64,000 nt of DNA from Roseomonas aerilata DSM 19363 (GTDB taxonomy: Bacteria > Pseudomonadota > Alphaproteobacteria > Acetobacterales > Acetobacteraceae), in NCBI RefSeq assembly GCF_000711725.1, contig NZ_JONP01000009.1:1-64000 (forward strand), written 5' to 3'. Numbering within the stretch: the stretch's first letter is position 1; every line of letters begins with the position of its first letter. Under the pieces are notes generated by a model. That model had not been told where the DNA came from, did not search any database, and was given only the letters and a program-made list of their open reading frames with translations. Positions 42,255-50,326 of this stretch are shown piece after piece. The position numbers and the translations under genes are program-made.

Positions 42255-42306
42255 TCCGCGCCCGCCGGGCCTCGTCCCCGCCCGCCCGATCGCCCATCTT
42301 GGCGTC

Positions 42307-43491
42307 ATGAGGGAAGCCGCGAACCGCCCCGCCTATCTCGATAACCACGCGACCACGCCGGCCGATCCGCGCGTGATCGCGGCGATGCGCCCCTGGTGGG
42401 AGGCGAATTTCGCCAATCCGGCGAGCATCGAGCACGCGCTCGGCCGCGAGGCCGAGGCCGCGGTCGAGGAGGCCCGTGCCCACATCGCGGCCCTCCTTGG
42501 CGCGGAGCCGCGGGAGGTCGTCCTCACCTCCGGCGCGACGGAGTCGAACAACCTTGCCATCAAGGGCGCGGCCCGCTTCGCCGCCTCCCAGGGGACGGAG
42601 CGGCGCCGGATCGTCACGGTGGCGACCGAGCACAAATGCGTTCTCGAGAGCGTCCGCGACCTCGCGGCCGAGGGCTTCGAGCCAGTGCTGCTGCCGGTGC
42701 GCCCCGACGGGCTGCTGGACCCGGAAGCCCTATGGCAGGCCCTCTCGGTCCCGACGCTGCTCGTCAGCGTCATGGCCGTGAACAATGAGACGGGCGTCGT
42801 TCAGGACATCGCCGCCCTGGCCGAAATCGCCCATGCGGCGGGCGCGCTCTTTCACACGGACGCCGCCCAGGCTGCGGCGCGCATCCCGCTCGATGTGGCC
42901 GGAATGGGAATCGACCTCCTCTCCCTCTCGGCCCACAAGATCTACGGACCCAAGGGTATCGGCGCCCTCTATGTCCGCCGGCGGCCGCGGGTGCGCCTCG
43001 CGCCACTGTTCTCGGGCGGCGGGCAGGAGCGGGGGCTGCGTTCCGGCACCCTGCCGGCACCCCTCGTCGTCGGCTTCGGGGAGGCGGCGCGGATCGCGCG
43101 CCTGGAGATGGCGCTCGACGAGGGCCGCATCGCCGGCCAGCGGGACCGCTTCCTTGCCGCGATGGAGGCGGGCATCCCGGGCCTGCGCGTGAACGGCTCC
43201 CGCACGAGCCGCGTCGCCGGAAACCTCAGCCTCACCCTGCCCGGCGGGGTGGATGCCCAGGCGGTGATGGCGGCGGCACCCGGCGTCTGTGTCTCCACCG
43301 GTAGCGCCTGCTCCTCGGCCAGTATCGAGCCGTCCTACGTGCTCCGCGCCCTCGGCCTGCCGGAGGCGGAGGCACGGGCGACCTTGCGGATCGGCATCGG
43401 CCGCTTTACCTCGCCCGCCGAGGTGGACCGGGCGGCAGCCGAGCTGTCGCGGGCCTGGAACGGGGTGCGGCAGCGGGCGGCGGCGGAATAG
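42307..43491 (+). CDS. iscS: Cysteine desulfurase (IscS-like), second copy
   Basis: 394 residues from ATG 42307. AYLDNHATTPADPRVIAAM, TSGATESNNLAIKGAARF, LSLSAHKIYGPKGIGALYVR (PLP Lys) and VSTGSACSSASIEPSYVLRA (persulfide Cys with the longer flexible loop) match IscS closely. It feeds sulfur to Fe-S scaffolds, tRNA thiolation and thiamine. No IscU or SUF genes are in the window; MnmA, 2 genes downstream, is a known sulfur acceptor pathway. The ferredoxin gene begins 34 bp after its stop. Confidence 0.92.
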   Translation: MREAANRPAYLDNHATTPADPRVIAAMRPWWEANFANPASIEHALGREAEAAVEEARAHIAALLGAEPREVVLTSGATESNNLAIKGAARFAASQGTERRRIVTVATEHKCVLESVRDLAAEGFEPVLLPVRPDGLLDPEALWQALSVPTLLVSVMAVNNETGVVQDIAALAEIAHAAGALFHTDAAQAAARIPLDVAGMGIDLLSLSAHKIYGPKGIGALYVRRRPRVRLAPLFSGGGQERGLRSGTLPAPLVVGFGEAARIARLEMALDEGRIAGQRDRFLAAMEAGIPGLRVNGSRTSRVAGNLSLTLPGGVDAQAVMAAAPGVCVSTGSACSSASIEPSYVLRALGLPEAEARATLRIGIGRFTSPAEVDRAAAELSRAWNGVRQRAAAE

Positions 43492-43525
43492 CGCCCCGGG
43501 CCGCCGCACCGGTTAGGAGAGAGCG

Positions 43526-43852
43526 ATGCCCAAGATGACCTTCGTCGAGCGGGACGGAACGCGCCGCGAGGTGGAGGCCCCGCTCGGTCTCTCGGTTCTC
43601 GAGATCGCGCACAAGCACAACGTGGACATCGAGGGCGCCTGCGAGGGCAGCCTCGCCTGCTCCACCTGCCACGTCATCGTCGATGCCGGCTGGTTCAACA
43701 AGCTGGAGAGCCCGACCGAGGACGAGGAGGACATGCTCGACCTCGCCTTCGACCTGCAGGAGACGAGCCGGCTGGGCTGCCAGCTCATCATGACGCAGAA
43801 GCTGGACGGGCTGGTGGTGAAGCTGCCCGCCGGCAGCCGCAACGCGGGATGA
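43526..43852 (+). CDS. 2Fe-2S ferredoxin (adrenodoxin/Fdx type)
   Basis: 108 residues preceded by AGGAGAG. The cluster ligands are [10 protein letters not shown] (C-x5-C-x2-C) and a fourth Cys in [17 protein letters not shown], the adrenodoxin-like pattern used by Isc ferredoxins. [20 protein letters not shown] is the acidic partner-binding helix. It is likely to deliver electrons for Fe-S assembly or sulfur transfer along with the upstream desulfurases. Its stop overlaps the TenA start by ATGA. Confidence 0.93.
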   Translation: MPKMTFVERDGTRREVEAPLGLSVLEIAHKHNVDIEGACEGSLACSTCHVIVDAGWFNKLESPTEDEEDMLDLAFDLQETSRLGCQLIMTQKLDGLVVKLPAGSRNAG

Positions 43853-44538
43853 CGCATTCCGCGCCCTACGGCCGCGAGGGCGGGCTGTTCCGCGCCCTGC
43901 GCTCGGGCGCTGCCCGGGAATGGGATGCCTATTGCTGGCACCCCTTCGTGCAGGGCCTGGCCGAGGGCACGCTGCCCCTGGCCGCCTTCCGGCGCTACCT
44001 CGTGCAGGACTACCTCTTCCTCGTGCAGTTCGCCCGCGCCCAGGCTCTGGCGATCGTGAAGGGCGAGAGCCTGGAGGCGATGCGGGCCAAGGGCGCCGTG
44101 GTGCAGGCCATCCTCGACGAGACGAAGCTGCACCTCGTCTATTGCCGTGAATGGGGCCTCGACGAGGCGGCGGTGCTGGCCGAGCCGGAGGCGCCGGAGA
44201 CGGTCGGCTACACCCGATGGGTGATGGACCAGGGCTTCCGGGGCGACATCCTCGACCTTGAGGTGGCGCTGGCCCCCTGCACGGTGGGCTATGGCGAGGT
44301 GGCCCAGCGCATCGAGGCCCATCCCGGCCGCCGGCGGGAAGGGAACCCCTACGAGAACTGGATCGTCCAGTACGCCAGCCCCGATTACCAGGCGGTGGCG
44401 CGCGGCGCGGCCGAGCGGCTGGACGCGCTGGGCGAGACCCATGGCGGGGCGGCGCGGATCGCTTCGCTGACGCGGGTCTTTGCCGAGGCGTCGCGCCTGG
44501 AGGCTGATTTCTGGCAGATGGGGCTGAACGCAGCATGA
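43849..44538 (+). CDS. tenA: TenA-family thiaminase II / aminopyrimidine aminohydrolase
   Basis: 229 residues, all-helical TenA fold. [20 protein letters not shown] and [20 protein letters not shown] form the active-site entry helices; the nucleophilic Cys is in [17 protein letters not shown], and the Glu is in [10 protein letters not shown] near the end. TenA hydrolyses aminopyrimidine breakdown products of thiamine for salvage. It lies between a ferredoxin and mnmA with ATGA overlaps on both sides, so it is made together with the sulfur-transfer proteins; no thiamine riboswitch is seen. Confidence 0.88.
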   Translation: MTHSAPYGREGGLFRALRSGAAREWDAYCWHPFVQGLAEGTLPLAAFRRYLVQDYLFLVQFARAQALAIVKGESLEAMRAKGAVVQAILDETKLHLVYCREWGLDEAAVLAEPEAPETVGYTRWVMDQGFRGDILDLEVALAPCTVGYGEVAQRIEAHPGRRREGNPYENWIVQYASPDYQAVARGAAERLDALGETHGGAARIASLTRVFAEASRLEADFWQMGLNAA

Positions 44539-45647
44539 GGATCCTCGTCGCCATGTCCGGCGGCGTGGACAGCAGCGTCGTCGCCGGCCTGCTGGCGGAG
44601 GCGGGGCACGAGGTCATCGGCGCCACGCTCCAGCTCTACGACCACGGCGCGGCGGTCCAGAAGAAGGGCGCCTGCTGCGCGGGTCAGGACATCCACGACG
44701 CGCGCGACGTGGCGGACCGCCTGGGCATCCCCCACTACGTCCTCGACCGCGAGAGCCGGTTCCGGAATGCGGTGATCGAGGACTTCGCCAGCAGCTACGC
44801 GCGCGGCGAGACGCCCATCCCCTGCGTCCGCTGCAACCAGACGGTGAAGTTCCAGGACCTCGTGGCCCTGGCGCGCGACCTCGGCTGCGAGGCGCTGGCG
44901 ACCGGCCACTACGCCCGCCGCGTCGAGGGACCGGCGGGGCCGGAGCTGCACCGCGCGGCCGATCCCGCCCGCGACCAGTCCTACTTCCTCTTCGCCACCA
45001 CGCGCGACCAGCTCGCCTTCGCCCGTTTCCCGCTCGGCGACATGCCGGACAAGGCGGCGGTGCGGCGCGAAGCCGTGCGGCTCGGCCTTGCCGTCGCGGA
45101 GAAGCCGGACAGCCAGGACATCTGCTTCGTCCCCGAGGGCCGCTACCACGACCTCGTCGCCAAGCTGCGTCCGGAGGCGGCGGAGAGCGGGGAGATCGTG
45201 GACGAGGCAGGGCGCGTGCTCGGCCGACACGCGGGTCTCGCCCGCTACACCGTGGGTCAGGCGCGTGGCCTCGGCCTCCCCGGCGCCGCTGGCCTCCGGG
45301 TCGCCGCCCTCGATGCCGCCCGCGGCCGTGTGGTCGTCGCGCCCGCCGCCGCCATCCCTGTGCCCGAGGTGCCCGTCGGCGAGGTGAACTGGCTCATCGA
45401 CCCGCCCACCACGCCCTTCGCCGCCACGGCGAAGTTCCGCGCAAGGGAGGTGCCGCAGCCCGTCACGGCCGCGTGGAACACGGAGGGCGGCATCCTCGTC
45501 GTGCGGCCCGAGCACCCCGTCATCTCCGCGCCCGGCCAGGGTTGCGTCCTCTATGACGGGGATCGCGTGCTCGGCGGCGGCTTCATCCGCGCGTCCCGGC
45601 GCGCAACGGCACCGGATCCGGTTGACAGTTCGGCGCCGGCGGCATAG
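44535..45647 (+). CDS. mnmA: tRNA-specific 2-thiouridylase MnmA
   Basis: 370 residues overlapping TenA by [24 protein letters not shown] is the PP-loop, the first catalytic Cys is in PIPCVRCNQTVKFQDLVALA and the second in KPDSQDICFVPEGRYHD. GHYARRVEGPAGP and DQSYFLFATTRDQLAFARFP match MnmA of alphaproteobacteria. It adds sulfur to uridine 34 of Lys, Glu and Gln tRNAs using persulfide from a desulfurase, so its place in the same operon as two desulfurases is functional. tRNA-Met follows 29 bp later. Confidence 0.95.
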   Translation: MRILVAMSGGVDSSVVAGLLAEAGHEVIGATLQLYDHGAAVQKKGACCAGQDIHDARDVADRLGIPHYVLDRESRFRNAVIEDFASSYARGETPIPCVRCNQTVKFQDLVALARDLGCEALATGHYARRVEGPAGPELHRAADPARDQSYFLFATTRDQLAFARFPLGDMPDKAAVRREAVRLGLAVAEKPDSQDICFVPEGRYHDLVAKLRPEAAESGEIVDEAGRVLGRHAGLARYTVGQARGLGLPGAAGLRVAALDAARGRVVVAPAAAIPVPEVPVGEVNWLIDPPTTPFAATAKFRAREVPQPVTAAWNTEGGILVVRPEHPVISAPGQGCVLYDGDRVLGGGFIRASRRATAPDPVDSSAPAA

Positions 45648-45676
45648 TTCCGCGACCCCGGCAGGTGGCACGCTCT

Positions 45677-45753
45677 GGCGGGGTAGCTCAGCTGGTTAGA
45701 GCACGGCACTCATAATGCCGGGGTCACCGGTTCAAGTCCGGTTCCCGCTACCA
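45677..45753 (+). tRNA. tRNA-Met(CAT), elongator type
   Basis: GGCGGGGTAGCTCAGCTGG opens the molecule; the anticodon loop is CTCATAA (anticodon CAT) on stem arms CGGCA and TGCCG; the T-loop is GGTTCAAGTCC and the end is CCCGCTACCA. Length is 77 nt including CCA. The body resembles elongator tRNA-Met of alphaproteobacteria rather than initiator (no C1-A72 mismatch, no three G-C pairs) or Ile2. Confidence 0.92.
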
Positions 45754-45876
45754 TTCGGCTTTGCCACCTGCCGACTTCCCGCACCGCGCATCCGTAATGG
45801 GTGAAAGAACGGTGTAAGCTTGGCCATGTAGACCTCTCCCGAAGCCGCGATCGGACGCGGCGAGGAGACCTCCCTC

Positions 45877-46515
45877 ATGGCTCCCGCGGATGGATCCACC
45901 CTCGAGCCCCGCATCGCGCCCGAAGCGGCCGGTCTTCCTCGCCTCTCGGTGCTTCTCTGCGTCGGCAACGAGGCTGGCCGGATCGATTCCCTCCTCTCCG
46001 CACTGCCCTTCGCTGACGAGGTGATCCTCGTTGCCGACCGTTCCACCGACGGCACGGTCCGAACCGCGAGTCGTCTCGGCGCGGTGGTTGTGGAGGGCGC
46101 CTGGACGGAGGAGGGGCATCGCAAGCGCGCCGGCCTCGACGCCGCCCTCGGCGAATGGGTCCTTGAGCTGGAGCCGGAGGAGGGGCCCGACGCCCGTCTC
46201 CTGACAGCCATCCGCGGGATCGTCGGAGCGCCCGCGGCCGCCGACTACCATCGGCTGCGAGTCGAAGCGGGAAGCGGCGATGCGGTGCGGCTCTACCGCC
46301 GCGGCGCGAAGTCCTGGTCACCCGATGGCTCGCGCGTCCTCCTGCACGGCGTTGAGGGACCACGGCTACCGGGCGCACTTCGCCGCCGGGGCAGCCCGGC
46401 CGACGGGCTGCCGGCAATGCCTGGGAACCGTCCCGCCGCTCCCCGTCCCTGGCGCGCCCTGGCTGGGGTCGCCCTGCGCTTCTGGAAGGCGCACCGCCGC
46501 TCCCCGGTAGCGTGA
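45877..46515 (+). CDS. Glycosyltransferase-2-like protein lacking DxD
   Basis: 212 residues. LSVLLCVGNEAGRIDSLLSA and FADEVILVADRSTDGTVRTA match the nucleotide-sugar half of GT2 enzymes of the WaaE/KdtX group (D-E-I-x-V-x-D-x-x-S-x-D-G-T). The group's A-L-D-A-D-E metal motif is LELEPEE here, so the DxD is gone, and the acceptor half is short. The protein may be an inactive remnant or a non-metal enzyme. It is 123 bp downstream of tRNA-Met. The end of the frame is rich in Pro and Arg. Confidence 0.65.
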   Translation: MAPADGSTLEPRIAPEAAGLPRLSVLLCVGNEAGRIDSLLSALPFADEVILVADRSTDGTVRTASRLGAVVVEGAWTEEGHRKRAGLDAALGEWVLELEPEEGPDARLLTAIRGIVGAPAAADYHRLRVEAGSGDAVRLYRRGAKSWSPDGSRVLLHGVEGPRLPGALRRRGSPADGLPAMPGNRPAAPRPWRALAGVALRFWKAHRRSPVA

Positions 46516-46605
46516 GGCGCGGCGGGCGCTGGTGGGCCGCCCGCGGTTGCCTTCCCCGGCAAAAGCCCCAAGCTCCGCGCCGGGCATTTCGCCCCGGAGG
46601 TTGGC

Positions 46606-47859
46606 ATGAAGGTCCTCGTCCTCGGCAGCGGCGTGATCGGCGTCACCAGCGCCTGGTACCTGGCGCAGGCGGGGCACGAGGTGGTGGTGATCGACCGCCA
46701 GGAGGGCGCAGGACGCGAGACGAGCTTCGCCAATGCCGGCCAGCTCTCCTACGGCTATTCCTCGCCGTGGGCGGGGCCGGGCGTGCCGATGAAGGCGGTG
46801 AAGTGGCTGCTGATGCACCACCGCCCCTTTGTCTTCTGGCCGCGCCCAGACCCGGAGATGCTCACCTGGCTCGCCCGCATGGCCGCGAACTGCACGGAGC
46901 GCGCCTACCATCGCAACAAGGGGCGGATGGTGCGCGTGGCCGAGTACAGCCGCCTCGCGCTGGCGGAGCTGCGGGCAGCCACGGGCATCGAGTTCGACCA
47001 TCGCGCGCAGGGCACCGTGCAGCTCTTCCGCACCCAGGCGCAACTCGACCATGTCGGCGGGGACACCGCCGTGCTGGACGAGTACGGCGTGCCCTGGGAG
47101 CTGCTGGACCCCGAGGGCTGCATCGCGTCGGAGCCCGCCCTGGCCCGCGTGCGGGACCGTTTCGTCGGTGGCCTCCGCCTGCCCCAGGACGAGACGGGGG
47201 ACGCCTTCCTCTTTACCCAGCGGCTGGCGGAGCTGGCGCGGGGAGCGGGCGTCACCTTCCACCTCGGCGTCAGCGTCGCGGGCATCCGCGCCGAGGGGGG
47301 CCGCGTGACGGCGGTGGAGACCGACCACGGCGACTTCAGCGCCGACGCCTATGTGGCCGCGCTGGGCAGCCACACCCCCGCCCTGCTGCGGCCGCTGGGG
47401 CTCCGCCTGCCGGTCTATCCGATCAAGGGCTACTCCCTGACCCTGCCCGTGACGGAGGAGGCGGCCGCGCCCGTCTCCACGGTGATGGACGAGACCTACA
47501 AGATCGCCATCACGCGCCTCGGCACCCGTATCCGGGTGGGCGGCACGGCGGAGATCGCGGGCTTCAGCAAAAGCCTCCGCGTGCCCCGGCGGGAGACGCT
47601 GGAGCATTCCGTGCGGGATCTCTTCCCGGAGGGAGGTGACATCGCCGCCGCTCAGTTCTGGACCGGTCTGCGCCCCATGACGCCCGACGGCACGCCGGTC
47701 ATCGGCGGAACGCCGTTGGCGAACCTCTTCACGAATACCGGGCACGGCACGCTCGGCTGGACGATGGCCTGCGGGTCGGGGCGGGTGCTGGCGGATATCG
47801 TTTCGGGTCGCGCGCCGGAGATCGACGTCTCGGACCTCGGCATCGCCCGCTATGGCTAG
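46606..47859 (+). CDS. dadA: D-amino acid dehydrogenase small subunit
   Basis: 417 residues. The FAD-binding motif is [20 protein letters not shown], followed by the DadA-specific [20 protein letters not shown] and [18 protein letters not shown]. The C-terminal FAD loop is [20 protein letters not shown], then [17 protein letters not shown]. It oxidatively deaminates D-amino acids to keto acids and passes electrons to the respiratory chain at the inner membrane. The D-aminoacylase at 24.1 kb could supply its substrates. Probably monocistronic. Confidence 0.93.
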   Translation: MKVLVLGSGVIGVTSAWYLAQAGHEVVVIDRQEGAGRETSFANAGQLSYGYSSPWAGPGVPMKAVKWLLMHHRPFVFWPRPDPEMLTWLARMAANCTERAYHRNKGRMVRVAEYSRLALAELRAATGIEFDHRAQGTVQLFRTQAQLDHVGGDTAVLDEYGVPWELLDPEGCIASEPALARVRDRFVGGLRLPQDETGDAFLFTQRLAELARGAGVTFHLGVSVAGIRAEGGRVTAVETDHGDFSADAYVAALGSHTPALLRPLGLRLPVYPIKGYSLTLPVTEEAAAPVSTVMDETYKIAITRLGTRIRVGGTAEIAGFSKSLRVPRRETLEHSVRDLFPEGGDIAAAQFWTGLRPMTPDGTPVIGGTPLANLFTNTGHGTLGWTMACGSGRVLADIVSGRAPEIDVSDLGIARYG

Positions 47860-48036
47860 GCGGCGGAACGTTCCCCGGCCAGCGCATCGCGACACGGGGC
47901 CCCCGCCCTTGGAACGAACGTGCCGACTGCCGACATGGCCTTGCATGACGGCTGCTGCACGAGTTGCGTGGGTGGAATAGGCCGAAGGCGCGTGTTAGCG
48001 TCGTGAAATTCGACCGGAGAAGGAGGAGGAAGTCGC

Positions 48037-48675
48037 ATGACACTTCAGCTCGGGCAGATCGCCCCGGACTTCGAGGCGGACACCACCCAGGGGCGCATCC
48101 GCTTCCACGAATGGCTCGGCAATTCGTGGGGCGTGATCTTCAGCCATCCGAAGGACTTCACGCCGGTCTGCACGACCGAGCTCGGGTATGCCGCCAAGCT
48201 GAAGCCGGAGTTCGATCGCCGTGGCGTGAAGATCATCGGCCTCTCGGTGGACACGCTGGAGCGCCACGAGGGCTGGAACGCGGACATCGAGGAGACCCAG
48301 GGCACCGCGGTCAACTTCCCGATGATCTCGGACCCCGACAAGCATGTCGCGAACCTCTACGGCATGATCCATCCCGAGGCCGACGCGGCGGTGACGGTGC
48401 GGACAGTGTTTGTCATCGACCCGAACAAGAAGATCCGCCTCATGCTGATCTATCCGCCGAGCGCCGGCCGCAACTTCGACGAGGTGCTGCGCGTGGTGGA
48501 CAGCCTGCAGCTCACCGATAAGCACAAGGTCGCCACGCCCGTGAACTGGAAGCCCGGTGACCGCACCATCGTCGCCGCCAGCCTTTCGGACGAGGAGGCG
48601 AAGAAGCACTTCCCGCAGGGCTTCAAGGCGGAGAAGCCCTATCTGCGGTGGGTCGATCACCTGGAGTGGACCTGA
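48037..48675 (+). CDS. Peroxiredoxin, 1-Cys (Prx6) type
   Basis: 212 residues preceded by a strong GGAGGAGG-like site. The peroxidatic Cys is in HPKDFTPVCTTELGYAAKL (P-V-C-T-T-E); no resolving Cys is found in the rest of the protein. GLSVDTLERHEGWNADIEET and DPNKKIRLMLIYPPSAGRNF are typical of the Prx6 group, as is the C-terminal extension to about 212 residues. It reduces hydrogen peroxide and organic peroxides in the cytoplasm. cysK starts 19 bp later, so cysteine supply may be co-expressed. Confidence 0.93.
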   Translation: MTLQLGQIAPDFEADTTQGRIRFHEWLGNSWGVIFSHPKDFTPVCTTELGYAAKLKPEFDRRGVKIIGLSVDTLERHEGWNADIEETQGTAVNFPMISDPDKHVANLYGMIHPEADAAVTVRTVFVIDPNKKIRLMLIYPPSAGRNFDEVLRVVDSLQLTDKHKVATPVNWKPGDRTIVAASLSDEEAKKHFPQGFKAEKPYLRWVDHLEWT

Positions 48676-48694
48676 GAGCGGGCCAGGGTCGGGC

Positions 48695-49690
48695 ATGACC
48701 GGCGTCGCACCCGATTTCTGGGGGGCCGTGGGCAACACGCCCCTCATCCGCCTGCGCCGCGCTTCCGAGGAGACGGGGTGCGAGATCCTCGGCAAGGCGG
48801 AGTTCATGAACCCCGGCGGCAGCGTGAAGGACCGCGCTGCCCTGGGTATCCTGCAGGAGGCCGTTGATCGCGGCCTCCTCACCCCTTTCCAGCCTGGCAC
48901 GATCGTGGAGGGCACGGCGGGGAACACCGGCATCGGCGTCGCGTTGGCGGCCAGTGCGCGCGGCTGGAAGTCCGTCATCGTCGTGCCGGAGACGCAGAGC
49001 CGGGAGAAGATCGACTTCCTGCGCATGATCGGCGCCGATGTGCGGCTGGTGCCGCCGAAGCCGCTGAGCGATCCCGGCCACTACGTGAACACCTCCCGCC
49101 GCCTGGCCGAGGAGATGGGTGCGGTCTGGGCGAACCAGTTCGACAACAAGGCGAATGCCGCAGCCCACGAGGCGACGACCGGGCCGGAGATCTGGGAGCA
49201 GACCGGCGGCCGGATCGACGCCTTCACCTGCGCCTGCGGCACCGGCGGCACGCTGGCCGGCACGTCCCGGGCGCTGAAGGCGCGCAAGCCCGATGTGCGG
49301 ATCGTGCTCGCGGACCCGCATGGCTCGGGCCTGTTCTCCTGGGTCAAGACCGGCACCGTCTCGGCCGAGGGAAACTCGGTCACCGAGGGCATCGGGCAGG
49401 GCAGCAAGGTTCCGGGCAACCTCGAGGGCGCGCCGATCGACGACGCACTGCGCATCTCCGATCCTGAGGCGCTGGAGCAGTGCTTCCGCCTTCTCTCGGA
49501 GGAGGGGCTGAGCGTCGGCGGCTCGGCGGGGCTGAACGTCGCGGCGGCGATCGCACTGGCGCGGCAGATGGGGCCGGGGCACACCATCGTGACCATCCTC
49601 TGCGACAGCGGCGCGCGCTACCAGTCGAAGTTGTTCAACCCGGAGTTCCTCCGGGAACGCGGTCTTCCCGTGCCGCCCTGGCTGGCATGA
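48695..49690 (+). CDS. cysK: Cysteine synthase A (O-acetylserine sulfhydrylase)
   Basis: 331 residues from ATG 48695. The PLP Lys is in [19 protein letters not shown], the substrate loop in [15 protein letters not shown], and the phosphate loop in [33 protein letters not shown] is the usual C-terminal region of this eukaryote-like/long CysK subgroup. It makes cysteine from O-acetylserine and sulfide. The serine acetyltransferase start overlaps its stop (ATGA at 49687-49690), tying together both enzymes of the pathway. Confidence 0.93.
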   Translation: MTGVAPDFWGAVGNTPLIRLRRASEETGCEILGKAEFMNPGGSVKDRAALGILQEAVDRGLLTPFQPGTIVEGTAGNTGIGVALAASARGWKSVIVVPETQSREKIDFLRMIGADVRLVPPKPLSDPGHYVNTSRRLAEEMGAVWANQFDNKANAAAHEATTGPEIWEQTGGRIDAFTCACGTGGTLAGTSRALKARKPDVRIVLADPHGSGLFSWVKTGTVSAEGNSVTEGIGQGSKVPGNLEGAPIDDALRISDPEALEQCFRLLSEEGLSVGGSAGLNVAAAIALARQMGPGHTIVTILCDSGARYQSKLFNPEFLRERGLPVPPWLA

Positions 49691-50322
49691 TCCGGGAAGC
49701 GGTCGAGATCGCGCGCAGCATCCGCGCGCGAGACCCGGCGCGGCCGACCGTGGCGGAGTCCTTCCTCTGCTACGCGGGGCTGCACGCGGTGATCTGGCAT
49801 CGACTGGCGCACCGCCTCTGGCGCGCGGGGTTCCGTGCGCCGGCGCGCTGCGCCTCGCATCTCGGGCGCTTCCTGACGGGCATCGAGATCCATCCGGGCG
49901 CGAGGATCGGCCGGCGGCTCTTCATCGACCACGGCATGGGCGTGGTGATCGGCGAGACCGCCGAGATCGGCGACGACGTGCTCATCTACCACGGCGTCAC
50001 GCTCGGCGGCCTGACCACCCGGCCGGGCAAGCGCCACCCGACGCTGCTGGACAACGTGGTGATCGGCGCCGGCGCGCAGGTGCTGGGCCCGATCGTCATC
50101 GGCCGCGGCGCGCGCGTGGGCGCCAACGCCGTCTGCGTGGACCCCGTGCCGGACGGCGTGACGGTGGTCGGCATTCCCGCGCGCCCGCCGGGGCAGCCCT
50201 GCACCGATCCCACGGCGGGCTACGGCATCGCGCCGGGCCAGGTGGATCCCGTGATGGAGCAGATCGCGGCGCTGCGCGCCGAGGTCGCGGCCTTGAGGGA
50301 GCGAGCCTCCCTCAAGGCCTGA
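49687..50322 (+). CDS. cysE: Serine O-acetyltransferase
   Basis: 211 residues from ATG 49687, overlapping cysK. It is the short (EpsC-like) form: a helical N-terminal part ([20 protein letters not shown]) then the left-handed beta helix [40 protein letters not shown] and [20 protein letters not shown]. The catalytic His and Asp lie in [11 protein letters not shown]. The C-terminal helix ends [10 protein letters not shown] without the usual terminal Ile of CysK-binding SATs, so complex formation is uncertain. It makes O-acetylserine for CysK. A 13-bp hairpin lies in its last codons. Confidence 0.92.
   Translation: MIREAVEIARSIRARDPARPTVAESFLCYAGLHAVIWHRLAHRLWRAGFRAPARCASHLGRFLTGIEIHPGARIGRRLFIDHGMGVVIGETAEIGDDVLIYHGVTLGGLTTRPGKRHPTLLDNVVIGAGAQVLGPIVIGRGARVGANAVCVDPVPDGVTVVGIPARPPGQPCTDPTAGYGIAPGQVDPVMEQIAALRAEVAALRERASLKA
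50289..50319. terminator. 13-bp hairpin at the convergent cysE/glcB ends
   Basis: GGCCTTGAGGGAG (50289-50301) pairs perfectly with CTCCCTCAAGGCC (50307-50319) around loop CGAGC. It lies inside the last cysE codons and 7 bp beyond the malate synthase stop on the other strand, so it can serve both transcripts. No long T-run is present. Confidence 0.6.
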
Positions 50323-50326
50323 CGCT

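Noticed and set aside
43400-43850. Possible thiamine (TPP) riboswitch for tenA
   Set aside because: tenA begins inside the ferredoxin stop; no space or TPP-type conserved elements are present.
47865-47875. GGAACGTTCC palindrome here and near 40442 as EcfG (general stress) promoter elements
   Set aside because: No GTT at the required 16-17 bp spacing on either strand at either place.
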